Of a DNA stretch of 64,000 nucleotides, positions 44,461 through 53,104 are shown piece after piece (position 1 is the first letter of the stretch; the number at the start of each line of letters is the position of its first letter). Both the position numbers and the translations under genes were made by a program. This stretch comes from Bog-793 sp963785415 (lineage in GTDB: Bacteria > Actinomycetota > Acidimicrobiia > Acidimicrobiales > Bog-793). The stretch is taken from the NCBI GenBank assembly GCA_963785415.1, contig CAWAVB010000001.1, positions 496,001-560,000 on the forward strand, read 5' to 3'. The notes beneath the pieces were generated by a model. The model searched no databases, was not told where the DNA came from, and saw only the letters and a list, made by a program, of their open reading frames with translations.

Positions 44461-45348
44461 CTAACTGCGCTCGCGCGCTGCGGCGAGGACGTCGACGAGC
44501 GTCTGACGCAGCGGGATCTCGGGCTTCCAACCGGTGAGGGCCGCCAGCCGGCTCCCGTCTCCGACGAGGAGCGGCAGGTCGACGGGCCGGGCGAGCGCCG
44601 GGTTGTCGACCGGCACGACCGGGCTCGCCGCGAGGGAGACGATCTCGTCGAGCACCGCGGCGATCGGGAGCGCGACGCCCGAGCAGACGTTGTAGACCTC
44701 GCCGGCGACGCCGAGGTCGGCGAGGAGGCGGTAGGCCCGGACGACGTCGCGCACGTCGGTGAAGTCGCGGGCGGGCGTGAGGTTGCCGACCCGGATCTCG
44801 GCCGACCCCGTGCGTTCCGCCTCGACGACGCGCCGGGCGAGCGCCGCGACGACGAAGGACTCCGCCTGGCCGGGCCCCACGTGGTTGAACGGCCGGACCC
44901 GGACGACCTCGAGCCCGTGGCCGAGGAAGGCCTGGAGCCCCGCGTACTCCGCGGCGACCTTGCTCGACGCGTACGGCGTCACGGGCCGCAGCGGCGCGTC
45001 CTCGGTGACGGGGACGCTCCCGGCGATCCCGTAGACCTCGGCCGACGAGACGACGATGATACGGGGACGGGGTTCGAGCTTGCGCGCCACTTCGAGGAGC
45101 ACGACCGTGCCGAGCGCGTTCACCCGGAAGGTCTCCGCCGGGGCCTCCCAGGAACGACCGACGTGGGTCAGCCCGGCGAGGTGGTAGATGACGTCCGGCC
45201 CGGCGATTTGCGCCTCGCGCCCCACCGCCGCCTCGTCAGCGATGTCGAACCCGTCGCGCATCGGGTAGACGGTGTCGCCGCACGCCTCGAGGTGGCGGGT
45301 GAGCCACGTCCCGACGAAGCCGGATGCACCGGTGACGAACGTCCGCAA
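44461..45348 (-). CDS. NAD-dependent epimerase/dehydratase, GDP-mannose dehydratase/reductase-like
   Basis: Extended SDR of 295 residues acting on nucleotide sugars. N-terminal TFVTGASGFVGTWLTRHL (NAD site), VSSAEVYG with the catalytic Ser region, PYASSKVAAEY giving YxxxK, and VRPFNHVGPGQ, which is typical of GDP-mannose 4,6-dehydratase and GDP-4-keto-6-deoxymannose reductase. The start is TTG at 45348, supported by GGAAGGAG at five bases; the longer frame has no homology. Likely product is a 6-deoxyhexose precursor such as GDP-rhamnose, with GDP-mannose supplied by the manB and manC homologues. Confidence 0.85.
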   Translation of the reverse strand: MRTFVTGASGFVGTWLTRHLEACGDTVYPMRDGFDIADEAAVGREAQIAGPDVIYHLAGLTHVGRSWEAPAETFRVNALGTVVLLEVARKLEPRPRIIVVSSAEVYGIAGSVPVTEDAPLRPVTPYASSKVAAEYAGLQAFLGHGLEVVRVRPFNHVGPGQAESFVVAALARRVVEAERTGSAEIRVGNLTPARDFTDVRDVVRAYRLLADLGVAGEVYNVCSGVALPIAAVLDEIVSLAASPVVPVDNPALARPVDLPLLVGDGSRLAALTGWKPEIPLRQTLVDVLAAARERS

Positions 45349-45391
45349 CGCGTCTCCTTCCCGCGGCCACGCTACCCGCCGCGTCCCGGCC

Positions 45392-46552
45392 TCACGTTGG
45401 CCCGAGCCCGTCCCGGAACGCGTCGAGGTGGCCGGCGGCCGAGCGCTCCCATGTGAACTCCGCCGCCCGCGCAAGCCCCATGCGCCGGCGGGCGTCCGCC
45501 TCCGCCCCGCCGGAGAGCGCGAGCCCCAGCGCGACCCGCAGCTCGCCCGGATCGGCCGGGTCGACGGTGAGCGCCGCGGGACCGGCGAGTTCGGCCATCA
45601 CGGTCCCGGCGGACGTGACGAGCGGCGCCCCGCACGCCAGCGCCTCGAGGGCCGGGAGGCCGAATCCCTCGTAGAACGACGGGTAGGCGACGGCCGCCGC
45701 CCGCCGCAGGAGCGCCGGGACCCAGGCGGCGCCGACGTAGCCGAGCCGGACGACGCGGGCGCGGTGCCGGGCGGCACGGAGCGCGGCCGCGAGGTCCTTC
45801 GTCCCCCAGCCGTCCGGCCCGGCGAGCACGAGCGACAAGTCGGGGTGGTCGTCCGCGACCTCGTCGAACGCCGCGACGAGCGCGGGAACGTTCTTGCGAG
45901 GCTCGATCGTCCCCACGTGCAGCACGTAGGGCGCATCGACGCCCAACCGGCGCAGCGCGGCCGCGTCGGCACCCGGGAGCGGCTCGTCGGGGGTAAAGAC
46001 GGCATGGTCGATGCCGTGCGGGACGACATGGACCGGGCCCCTGGGGTGGTAGATCTGCCGATACCGGTCGGCCGTCATCTCGCTCACGCAGATCACCGCC
46101 GCGGCGTGGCGCGCGGCGCGGGCGAGGGCCCGACGGAAAAAAACGACCTTCGTGCCTTCGTGCCACTCCGGGTGGTCGATCATCGAGAGGTCGTGGACCG
46201 TCACGACCGCGGGCACGGCGAGCCCCGCCGGCATCGAGTAGTGCGGCCCGAAAAAGACCGCCGCCGCCGGGCAGCGCCGGCGCACGGTCGCCCGCAGGCA
46301 GAGCTCGCCGTAGGCGACCCGGAGCAGGCGACGGTCGGGTGCCGAGGAAACGACGTGGGCGCCCGGGGCGACCTCGCGCCAGCGCGCCCCGTCCGAGCGC
46401 CGGGCGACCAAGTCGAGCACGACGTCGTCGCGGCGGGCGAGGGCGGCGACGACCGCGACCGTGTACTGCCCGGCGCCGACCGGCGCGTCCGGCACAGCGG
46501 TGACGTCCACGGCGACCGCCATCGGGCCGGGTGTGCCGAGCGGACCGCTCAC
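45392..46552 (-). CDS. Glycosyltransferase family 4 (GT-B)
   Basis: 386-residue retaining GT-B enzyme. N-terminal APVGAGQYTVAVVAAL, then PAVVTVHDLSMIDHPEWHEG, VPHGIDHAVFTP, the hinge motif VGTIEPRKNVPALVAAF, and the EX7E-type donor site PSFYEGFGLPALEAL. It probably adds mannose or deoxyhexose to a surface polysaccharide. GTG at 46552 overlaps the upstream glycosyltransferase stop (GTGA); an ATG ten codons later is possible. It is the last of the five genes joined by 4-base overlaps. Confidence 0.88.
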   Translation of the reverse strand: MSGPLGTPGPMAVAVDVTAVPDAPVGAGQYTVAVVAALARRDDVVLDLVARRSDGARWREVAPGAHVVSSAPDRRLLRVAYGELCLRATVRRRCPAAAVFFGPHYSMPAGLAVPAVVTVHDLSMIDHPEWHEGTKVVFFRRALARAARHAAAVICVSEMTADRYRQIYHPRGPVHVVPHGIDHAVFTPDEPLPGADAAALRRLGVDAPYVLHVGTIEPRKNVPALVAAFDEVADDHPDLSLVLAGPDGWGTKDLAAALRAARHRARVVRLGYVGAAWVPALLRRAAAVAYPSFYEGFGLPALEALACGAPLVTSAGTVMAELAGPAALTVDPADPGELRVALGLALSGGAEADARRRMGLARAAEFTWERSAAGHLDAFRDGLGPT

Positions 46553-47682
46553 GGCCCCGTCCCGACGACGCGTCGCCACACGGCGAGGTGCCCCTCGGCC
46601 GCAGCCCGCCAGGTCAGCGGTCCGACGCGGGCGAGTCCTCGCGCGACGAGCCCGGCGCGCAGTGCCCCGTCCGAGGCGACCCGGACCAGCCCGTCGGCGA
46701 TCGCCTCGACGTCGCGCGGGTCGACCTCGTGGGCCGCGCCACCCGAGGCCGGGACCGCGCTGGCGACGACCGGGGCGCCGACGCGCATCGCCTCGACGAC
46801 GGGGAGACCGAAGCCCTCGACGAGCGGCACGTAGGCCACGAGACGGGCCCTGCCGTAGAGCCCGGCGAGCACGCCATCGCCGACCTGCCCGGCGAAGACG
46901 ACGCCCGCGGGTGCGGCCCCGGTCGCTGTCCCCCACCCCTCCGGGCCGACGACGACGAGCGGCAGCGGCTCGGCGAACCGGGGCCGCGCGATCGCGTAGG
47001 CGTCGAAAAGCCGTCCGAGGTTCTTGCGCGGCTCGCGCGTCCCCACCGTGAGCACGAACTCGCCCCCCACGCCGAGCTGGGCGAGCGCCTCCTCCGTCGC
47101 CACGGGGTCGGCGGCAGCGAGGTGGTCGGAGCCCTCGGCGACGACCGCGATGCGGTCGTCGCCGACGCCGAGACCCGCCTCCCGCAGAGCCTGGGCGGTC
47201 GCCTCCGACGGGACGACCAGGCAGGCCGCCCGGCGGGCGGCCCGCCGCAGCGCCTGCTCGTGCCAACGGCGGCCCCGGGCCGGGAACGCCTCGGGGACGG
47301 CGCGCCAGGCCAGGTCGTGGACGGTGACGACGAGGGGGACGGTGGCGGGCGGCGCGGCGAGCGAGACGGCGTGGACGAGCGCGGCCCGGCGCCCGACGCG
47401 CCCGAGGCCGAACCCCCAGGCGCGCACCAGCGCCGCGTCCGGCCACCACGAGGTCTCGACGGGGAACCCGAGGTCGCCAAGCGGGTCCGGCGACACCCGG
47501 GACCGCGCGGCATATAGGCGGCATCGGGGGCGATCGGCCCCGTCGAGGGCGGCGAGGGCGCCGACGAGGCCGCGCGCGTACGTGCCGATACCCCCCGGGA
47601 CGGCGCGGCGCAGCTGTTCGACGACGACGACGACACCCCGCTCGAGTGGCGGCCGCGGGCCGTCTCCGGGACGCGGGGTCAC
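46549..47682 (-). CDS. Glycosyltransferase family 4 (GT-B)
   Basis: 377 residues, paralogous to the next gene. Shown by VPGGIGTYARGLVGALAAL, PLVVTVHDLAWRAVPEAFP, VGTREPRKNLGRLFDAY and YVPLVEGFGLPVVEAM, which are typical of GT4 mannosyl- or rhamnosyltransferases. The GTG at 47682 overlaps the cofE stop as GTGA and defines a start 16 residues before the domain. It lies within a polysaccharide operon; the exact donor is unknown. Confidence 0.87.
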   Translation of the reverse strand: MTPRPGDGPRPPLERGVVVVVEQLRRAVPGGIGTYARGLVGALAALDGADRPRCRLYAARSRVSPDPLGDLGFPVETSWWPDAALVRAWGFGLGRVGRRAALVHAVSLAAPPATVPLVVTVHDLAWRAVPEAFPARGRRWHEQALRRAARRAACLVVPSEATAQALREAGLGVGDDRIAVVAEGSDHLAAADPVATEEALAQLGVGGEFVLTVGTREPRKNLGRLFDAYAIARPRFAEPLPLVVVGPEGWGTATGAAPAGVVFAGQVGDGVLAGLYGRARLVAYVPLVEGFGLPVVEAMRVGAPVVASAVPASGGAAHEVDPRDVEAIADGLVRVASDGALRAGLVARGLARVGPLTWRAAAEGHLAVWRRVVGTGP

Positions 47683-48383
47683 CGGAAGAGGTCCTCGCCG
47701 TACGGGCGGACGATCTCGGCCGCGACCGAGGACTCCCGCAGCCAGGAGCGGTCGACGCCCCGCACGATCGCGACCGGCACGTGTGCAGACTTGCCCATGA
47801 CGAGCTCGGCCGCGGCGGCGATCTCGTCGGCGACACACATCTCGGTCGCGGCGAGCATCCGCCCCGATCCGTCGAGGGTGCCGCGCAGATCGACGACGGC
47901 GGCGATGCCGGCGCACCCGATCGCCACGTCGACGAGGCCCCGGCGCCAGGCGCGTCCGAACGTGTCCGAGATGACGACGCCGACCTCGAGGCCACGGAGC
48001 GCCCGCACGGCGTCGCGGATTCCCCGCGCCGAGCGGTCGGGATCGACCGGCAGAAGCACGGCGGACCCCGCCTCGACGTTCGACAGATCGACGCCCGAGT
48101 TCGCGCAGACGAACCCGTGGCACGTCTCGGTGATGACGAGGTCGCCACGACGGCGCAGGACCCGCGTCGCCTCGGACTCGGCGAGCCGGCGCTTCGCACC
48201 GGGATCGGACGGGTCGACCGCGACGACGCGGCCCTCGGCCTTCGACACGATCTTCTGGGTGACGACCACGACGTCGCCCGCCTCGAGCGGTGCGGTCGCG
48301 GCGAGCAGTTCGCCGAGCCGCGCCCCGGCGACGATCTCCGGGAGCCCCTCGACGCCGACGACGACGAGTGACGGCCGCGTCAT
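47679..48383 (-). CDS. cofE: Coenzyme F420-0:L-glutamate ligase
   Basis: Adds glutamate to F420-0 to make the poly-glutamate tail of the deazaflavin cofactor. 234 residues matching CofE or the N-terminal half of mycobacterial FbiB: DVVVVTQKIVSKAEGRVV, ITETCHGFVCANSGVDLSNV, and VVISDTFGRAWRRGLVDVAIG. The C-terminal nitroreductase-like domain of FbiB is not fused here (a free nitroreductase lies at 60.4 kb). ATG overlaps the cofD stop (ATGA). Confidence 0.93.
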   Translation of the reverse strand: MTRPSLVVVGVEGLPEIVAGARLGELLAATAPLEAGDVVVVTQKIVSKAEGRVVAVDPSDPGAKRRLAESEATRVLRRRGDLVITETCHGFVCANSGVDLSNVEAGSAVLLPVDPDRSARGIRDAVRALRGLEVGVVISDTFGRAWRRGLVDVAIGCAGIAAVVDLRGTLDGSGRMLAATEMCVADEIAAAAELVMGKSAHVPVAIVRGVDRSWLRESSVAAEIVRPYGEDLFR

Positions 48384-49318
48384 GGCCGCTCCACCCCGAC
48401 GCAGTCGAGGGCGAACCGGGCGAGCGACGCCGCGACCTCGGTCGTGCGCATCACCGTGTCGGTTACTTCGGCCCGCATGCCGGTCGCGGTGACGGCGGCG
48501 GCGAGACCGGCGTCGGCCGTGTCGATGACCAGGCAGCCCGCGTACGGCCGGAGCAGGCGGGCCACGCCCACCGCCGACGACTCGTGCCCGAGCTCGGCGA
48601 GGAGCCGGTCCGCCGGGCCCTTCAGCGCCCGCCCGGCCACGATCGGCGACACGGCGACGACGCGGTCCCGCCGGCCGGCAAGGGCGTCCCCGATCCCGGG
48701 CACGGCGAGAATCGGCCCGATCGACAGCACCGGGTTCGACGGCGCGATGACGACCGCCTCGGCTCCGGCGAGCGCGGCGAGCACGCCCGGCGCCGGTTCC
48801 GCCGACTCGGCCCCACCGTAGGCGAGCGATTCCACGACGACATCGTGGCGCAGCCGGACGAAGTACTCCTGGAAATCGACCTCCTCGCCGTCGGCGAGGA
48901 GAAGGCGAGTCCCGACGACGTCGTCGGTCATGGGCAGCAACCGGAAACCGAGCCCCCAGGCCCTGGCGATCTCGGCCGTGACCTCGCTCAGGGTCGCGCC
49001 CGCCCCGAGGCGGGCGGTGCGGTACAGGTGCGTGGCGAGGTCGAGGTCCCCGAGACGGAACCACGTCGCCGCGCCATAGCGCTCGAGTGCCCCCATCGCC
49101 CGGAACGAGTCCCCGACGAGCCCCCAGCCCGTCTCCGGGTTCGCCGCCCCCGCCAGCGTGTAGATCACCGTGTCGAGGTCCGGGCTGACGTGCAGCCCGT
49201 GCAGGACGGCATCGTCACCGGTGTTGCCGATCACGGTGATCTCGCCCGCCGGCACGACGGTGACGAGCCCGGCGAGCAGACGCGCCGCCCCCACCCCGCC
49301 GGCAAGGACCGTAATCAT
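48380..49318 (-). CDS. cofD: 2-phospho-L-lactate (or enolpyruvyl) transferase CofD/FbiA
   Basis: Joins the phospholactyl or enolpyruvyl moiety to the deazaflavin Fo to yield (dehydro-)F420-0. The 312 residues begin ITVLAGGVGAARLLAGL, with VIGNTGDDAVLHGLHVSPDLDT, RLGDLDLATHLYRT and IAPSNPVLSIGPILAVPGI, the family's substrate motifs. ATG at 49318 overlaps the epimerase stop. It shows the organism makes F420; cofC and cofGH are not in this window. Confidence 0.94.
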   Translation of the reverse strand: MITVLAGGVGAARLLAGLVTVVPAGEITVIGNTGDDAVLHGLHVSPDLDTVIYTLAGAANPETGWGLVGDSFRAMGALERYGAATWFRLGDLDLATHLYRTARLGAGATLSEVTAEIARAWGLGFRLLPMTDDVVGTRLLLADGEEVDFQEYFVRLRHDVVVESLAYGGAESAEPAPGVLAALAGAEAVVIAPSNPVLSIGPILAVPGIGDALAGRRDRVVAVSPIVAGRALKGPADRLLAELGHESSAVGVARLLRPYAGCLVIDTADAGLAAAVTATGMRAEVTDTVMRTTEVAASLARFALDCVGVERP

Positions 49319-50277
49319 CGCCGGGGACGGCCGCCCACCTGGCGGGCGACCGAGGCGAGGGTGGCCGCGACGCCCTCCTCGAGTGAGGTCCACGGTGCCC
49401 AGCCGAGGTGGAGCTTGGCCCGGTCCGGGTCGAGCGCGTTCGCCCGCAGGTCGCCGGGACGAGCCGGCCCGCGGACCGGTGGCTGCTCCGACCCCGCCTG
49501 CGACGCCATCGTGGCGTAGAGCTGCACGATGGAGGTCTGGACCCCCGTGCCGACGTTGAGGACCAGCCCACCACCACGCTCGATCGCGCGGCTGAAGGCG
49601 TCGACGACGTCGTCGACGAAAACGAAGTCGCGCGTCTGCTGGCCGTCGCCGTCGATCGTCGCCGGCCGGCCGGCGACAAGCTCGGCGGCGAAACGGGCGA
49701 TGACGCCGGCCTCGCCATGAGCGTCCTGACGCGGCCCGTAGACGTTGGCGAGCGCGAGCGCGGTGAACTCCAACCCGTAGCGGTCACGGAACGCGGCGCA
49801 GTAGTCGATCGCGACTTTCTTCGAGATCCCGTAGGGCGAGATCGGCCGGAACGGATGGGTCTCGTCGACCGGGAGCTCACGCGGCTCGACCTCGCCGTAA
49901 AGGGTGCCCCCGCTCGCGGCGTACACGATCTTGCGCACGTCGGCGCGCCGCGCCCCGTCGAGGACCCGGACGGACCCGACGACGTTCACCGCGGCGTCGC
50001 GACCGGGGTCGCGCACCGACGCGGCGACGCTCGGCTGGCCGGCAAGGTGGAAGATGATCTCGGGCCGCCGACGTCCGATTAGCGCGCCGACGGCCTCGTC
50101 GGTCACGTCGATCTGGTGGAATCGGAACGCGCCGCCCGAGGCGCGGGCCTGCGACAGGTTGGCGAGCGAGCCGGTCGACAGGTCGTCGATGACGTCGACG
50201 GCATGACCCTCGGCGAGGAGACGGTCGACGAGGTTCGAGCCGATGAACCCCGCCCCGCCGGTGACGAGCGCGCGCAC
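49315..50277 (-). CDS. UDP-glucose 4-epimerase-like NAD-dependent epimerase
   Basis: Extended SDR of 320 residues with RALVTGGAGFIGSNLVDRLL, IFHLAGQPSVAASVRDP, AASGGTLYGE (SGG instead of the usual SSS), PYGISKKVAIDYC giving YxxxK, and LALANVYGPRQDAHGEAGVI, which points to the GalE type. Likely product is UDP-galactose or a related hexose for the glycan. GTG at 50277 lies eight bases after the manC homologue; its stop overlaps cofD. Confidence 0.87.
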   Translation of the reverse strand: MRALVTGGAGFIGSNLVDRLLAEGHAVDVIDDLSTGSLANLSQARASGGAFRFHQIDVTDEAVGALIGRRRPEIIFHLAGQPSVAASVRDPGRDAAVNVVGSVRVLDGARRADVRKIVYAASGGTLYGEVEPRELPVDETHPFRPISPYGISKKVAIDYCAAFRDRYGLEFTALALANVYGPRQDAHGEAGVIARFAAELVAGRPATIDGDGQQTRDFVFVDDVVDAFSRAIERGGGLVLNVGTGVQTSIVQLYATMASQAGSEQPPVRGPARPGDLRANALDPDRAKLHLGWAPWTSLEEGVAATLASVARQVGGRPRR

Positions 50278-50285
50278 GAGCGGCG

Positions 50286-51365
50286 TCAGTCGGGGCGACG
50301 CGCGCCGATGAGCACGTCGTCGTCGTCGACGACGCATCCCGCGCCGATCACCGTCGACGCGGAGAGTTGCGCGCCCTCGCCGATCATTGCCCCGGGACCG
50401 ACGATCGAATCCTCGACCACCGCCTTGTCGGCGATGCGCGCGCCCGACAAAACCACCGAGCGGCGAACCGTGGCCCCCGACGACACCCGCGCCGACGCTC
50501 CCACAACGGCGTCCTCGACGAGCGCCCCCGATTCGACGACCGCACCCGCGGCGACGAACGCACACCCCAGCACCTCGCCGTCGAGCGTCGCGCCCGGTGC
50601 GACAAACACGTTCGGCCCGCGCCGCTCGTTGTCGGGCAGGATGACGTTCGGGCGCAGGCCGCGCAGGATGTCAAGCTGTGCTTGCACGTACCTTTCCGGC
50701 GTCCCCGTATCGATCCAGTAGGCATCGGAGGCGTAGGAGTAGACCTCACCCCGGCCGACGAAGAGCGGCAGGATCTCGCGCTCGACCGACACCGTGCGGC
50801 CGTGTGCGATCGCGGCGAGCACTCGGGGTTCGAATAGGTAGCTCCCGGCGTTGATGAGATTCGACGGCGCCTCGTCCCGCGGCGGCTTCTCGATGAAGCT
50901 GAGCACCCGCCCCGTCTCGTCGAGCGCCGCGACGCCGTACGGCGACGGGTCCTCCACGGCGGTCAGCGCGATCGTGATCGCGGCCTGGCGCGTCCGGTGC
51001 AGGCGGACGAGCTCACCGAGGTCGAGATCGGTGAGGATGTCGCCGTTGAAGACGAGAACCGGCTCGTCGAGCATCTCCGCGGTCTCCGCGGCGAAAAGCA
51101 CCGCTCCCGCCGTGTCGAGCGGATGCGGTTCGACCGCGTAGCACAGCTCCACGCCGGCCCAGGTCTCCCCGGGGAAGACTTCAAGGAACGGCTCCGGCTG
51201 GTAACCGAGTGAGAGCGCGACCCTCGTCACGCCGTGCAGGCTGAGCCACTCGACGATCCGGGCGATGATCGGGCGCTCGACGATTGGCAGCATCGGTTTC
51301 GGGACGTCGTAGGTGAGGGGACGCAGCCTCGTCCCCTCCCCGCCGACGAGCACGATTCCCTGCAC
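50286..51365 (-). CDS. manC: Mannose-1-phosphate guanylyltransferase-type nucleotidyltransferase
   Basis: 359 residues. The N-terminal nucleotidyltransferase domain carries GGEGTRLRPLTYDVPKPMLP (residues 8-27) with FNGDILTDLDL, FIEKPP, NAGSYLFEP and YWIDTGTPERY; the C-terminal ~110 residues are left-handed hexapeptide repeats (VVGASARVSSGATV). This matches the ManB/ManC protein of mycobacteria (Rv3264c), which makes GDP-mannose. RmlA activity is possible, but hexapeptide repeats at the C-terminus favour the mannose or glucose type. GTG start. Confidence 0.87.
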   Translation of the reverse strand: MQGIVLVGGEGTRLRPLTYDVPKPMLPIVERPIIARIVEWLSLHGVTRVALSLGYQPEPFLEVFPGETWAGVELCYAVEPHPLDTAGAVLFAAETAEMLDEPVLVFNGDILTDLDLGELVRLHRTRQAAITIALTAVEDPSPYGVAALDETGRVLSFIEKPPRDEAPSNLINAGSYLFEPRVLAAIAHGRTVSVEREILPLFVGRGEVYSYASDAYWIDTGTPERYVQAQLDILRGLRPNVILPDNERRGPNVFVAPGATLDGEVLGCAFVAAGAVVESGALVEDAVVGASARVSSGATVRRSVVLSGARIADKAVVEDSIVGPGAMIGEGAQLSASTVIGAGCVVDDDDVLIGARRPD

Positions 51366-51402
51366 GTCAGCTGCTCCCTGTCGTATCCCCGATCACGACT
51401 AC

Positions 51403-52155
51403 TTACTTCTTCGCCGGCTGCGTCGTCGTCGTGGTGGTCGACGTCGTGGTGGTCGACGTCGTGGTGGTCGACGATCCCGACTTCCCGGTGAGCGCTTGCT
51501 CGAGCGTCGACCTCGTCGTGGCGGGCGGCGCCGGGATCCCGTTGCCCCGCGGGATGAACGCGAGCGTGATCATCTCGCCGTTCGTGATGTGGATCTTCGT
51601 CGGGTTGACGACGGTCTTGCCCGTGGTCGTCGTCGGCGAAGCCCACACCGCGGCGACGAGCGTCCCCTTGCCCTTGTCCCGGCCGGTGCAGGTGTCGCCG
51701 TTCTTCCAGGTGCGCTGGCCCTTGCCCGGGTAGTGCAGCTCGGTCGAGGTCAGCTTAAAGCCCGAGTACTTGTCGGCGAAAAGTCCGAGCGTGGCCTTCT
51801 TGCCCTCGTAGTCGGCCGCCCCACTCGTGACGGAGCTCGGATCGGCGTTGATCAGCCCGTCGCCGTACGTGCGCAACCCGGTCGAGCCGAAGTTCGTGCT
51901 CGCTGGCAGGTTTGGCTCGATCGTTCCGCAGATGTCGACGGCGAGCGCGGCGTTCCAGTTGTCACCCGCCGTCGGCCCGATCGTCGTGACCGGATGCAGC
52001 GCCTCGTTCCGGCTGTACACGATGAGGACGCAGCCGGCGACGACGATGACGAACATGAAGAAGTACCACGCCATGGGCCGCCGGGCCCGGTAGCTCTTGC
52101 TGCCGCCGCTCGCGGCGGCGCGCGCGACGGTGCGCCCAAAGGATCCTCGTGCCAT
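51403..52155 (-). CDS. Membrane-anchored protein of unknown function with Thr/Ser-rich tail
   Basis: 250 residues: basic N-terminus, one membrane helix near residues 29-46, and an exported domain with two Cys (about 75 and 156) in DICGTIEPNLPAS and NGDTCTGRD. I do not recognise a named family. The last ~35 residues are low-complexity Thr/Ser encoded by a tandem 15-base repeat (51428-51472), likely an O-glycosylated or wall-spanning stalk. It lies between wbbL and manC homologues, so an envelope role fits. ATG start. Confidence 0.7.
   Translation of the reverse strand: MARGSFGRTVARAAASGGSKSYRARRPMAWYFFMFVIVVAGCVLIVYSRNEALHPVTTIGPTAGDNWNAALAVDICGTIEPNLPASTNFGSTGLRTYGDGLINADPSSVTSGAADYEGKKATLGLFADKYSGFKLTSTELHYPGKGQRTWKNGDTCTGRDKGKGTLVAAVWASPTTTTGKTVVNPTKIHITNGEMITLAFIPRGNGIPAPPATTRSTLEQALTGKSGSSTTTTSTTTTSTTTTTTQPAKK
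51428..51472. repeat. Three perfect tandem copies of a 15-base unit
   Basis: The unit GTCGTGGTGGTCGAC (plus strand) is repeated three times without change, encoding STTTT-type pentapeptides at the C-terminus of the minus-strand membrane protein. Such in-frame repeats can expand or contract by slippage, changing stalk length without breaking the frame. Confidence 0.9.
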
Positions 52156-52167
52156 GGCGCGCTGAGC

Positions 52168-53079
52168 TTAGTCAAGCCTCGACGTGCGACGACCCCGTCG
52201 GGTTGACAGCAACTGCCGCGCGCTGGCGAGACCCAGCCGCACGGCGAGCCCGGCGGCGACCGGGACGAGGAGCACCGAGCGCACCCCGACCAACGTCTTG
52301 CGCGCGAAGCGCAGCGCCGAGCGGTGGTGCGCGACGAGCATGCGGTAGGGGCGCGCCGCCGTCGACAGCCCCTGCTGGTGGACGGCGACCGCCGAGGGCT
52401 CGTAGAGCACGCGCCACCCGGCGCGCCGCAGCCGCCAGCACAGGTCGAGGTCCTCGACGTACATGAAATAGCCCTCGTCGAAGCCGCCGACCGATTCGAA
52501 CGCCTCCCGACGAACGAGGCAACAGGCACCCGAGACCCAGTCCACCTCCTCGGTTTCCCGCCCGGAGCCGGGGCCCGACGACCGGCCCTCCCGGTACCTT
52601 TTCGTCCAGCGGTTGTTCGGCCAGAACAACCCGACGAGGGCGTGCCCCGCTCCCACCCCGACGGACGGGAACGATCGCGCCGAAGGGTACGTCGCACCGC
52701 CCGGCTCCCGGATCGACGGTCCGACGACGGCGACGTCGGGCTCGGCGCCGAGCCTCGCCGCGAGCGTGTCGACGGCGCCCGGTTCGACGACGACATCGGG
52801 GTTGGCGATGAGGACGAACCCGGCAGTAAGAACCGGCACGCCCCGGTTCACGGCCTTCCCGTAACCGAGGTTCCGGTCGGCCCTTTCGATCCGCACGCCC
52901 TCCGCCCCGAGCTCGGCGAGCGCGGCGAGCGATCCGTCGACCGAGCGGTTGTCGACGACGACGATCTCCGCCACTCCGGCGGACCGCAGGCTCGCCACGC
53001 AGGCGGCGAGCGCGGCCCCGCTGTTGTAGTTCACGACCACGGCGCCGGCTCGGCCGGCCGGACCATCCGGTGCGCTCAC
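52168..53079 (-). CDS. wbbL: WbbL-like rhamnosyltransferase (GT2)
   Basis: 303 residues, inverting GT2 fold: GAVVVNYNSGAALAACVASL, VVVDNRSVDGS, ADRNLGYGKAVNRG, IANPDVVVEPGA, and EVDWVSGACCLVRREAFE followed by DEGYFMYVEDLDLCWRLR. It closely fits mycobacterial WbbL, which adds rhamnose to polyprenyl-PP-GlcNAc in the wall linker, and is next to rmlD as in mycobacteria. The Arg-rich C-terminus follows a hydrophobic patch. GTG start. Confidence 0.87.
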   Translation of the reverse strand: MSAPDGPAGRAGAVVVNYNSGAALAACVASLRSAGVAEIVVVDNRSVDGSLAALAELGAEGVRIERADRNLGYGKAVNRGVPVLTAGFVLIANPDVVVEPGAVDTLAARLGAEPDVAVVGPSIREPGGATYPSARSFPSVGVGAGHALVGLFWPNNRWTKRYREGRSSGPGSGRETEEVDWVSGACCLVRREAFESVGGFDEGYFMYVEDLDLCWRLRRAGWRVLYEPSAVAVHQQGLSTAARPYRMLVAHHRSALRFARKTLVGVRSVLLVPVAAGLAVRLGLASARQLLSTRRGRRTSRLD

Positions 53080-53104
53080 GACGAGACGGGCGCCGGGGTG
53101 CCGC

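Noticed and set aside
41801..44464. Two overlapping plus-strand open frames opposite the large glycosyltransferase
   Set aside because: Antisense shadows of the GT2-membrane gene with no ribosome site or recognisable sequence.
51428..51472. Tandem repeat as a CRISPR-like array
   Set aside because: The units are contiguous without spacers, in frame and coding for a Thr/Ser stalk.
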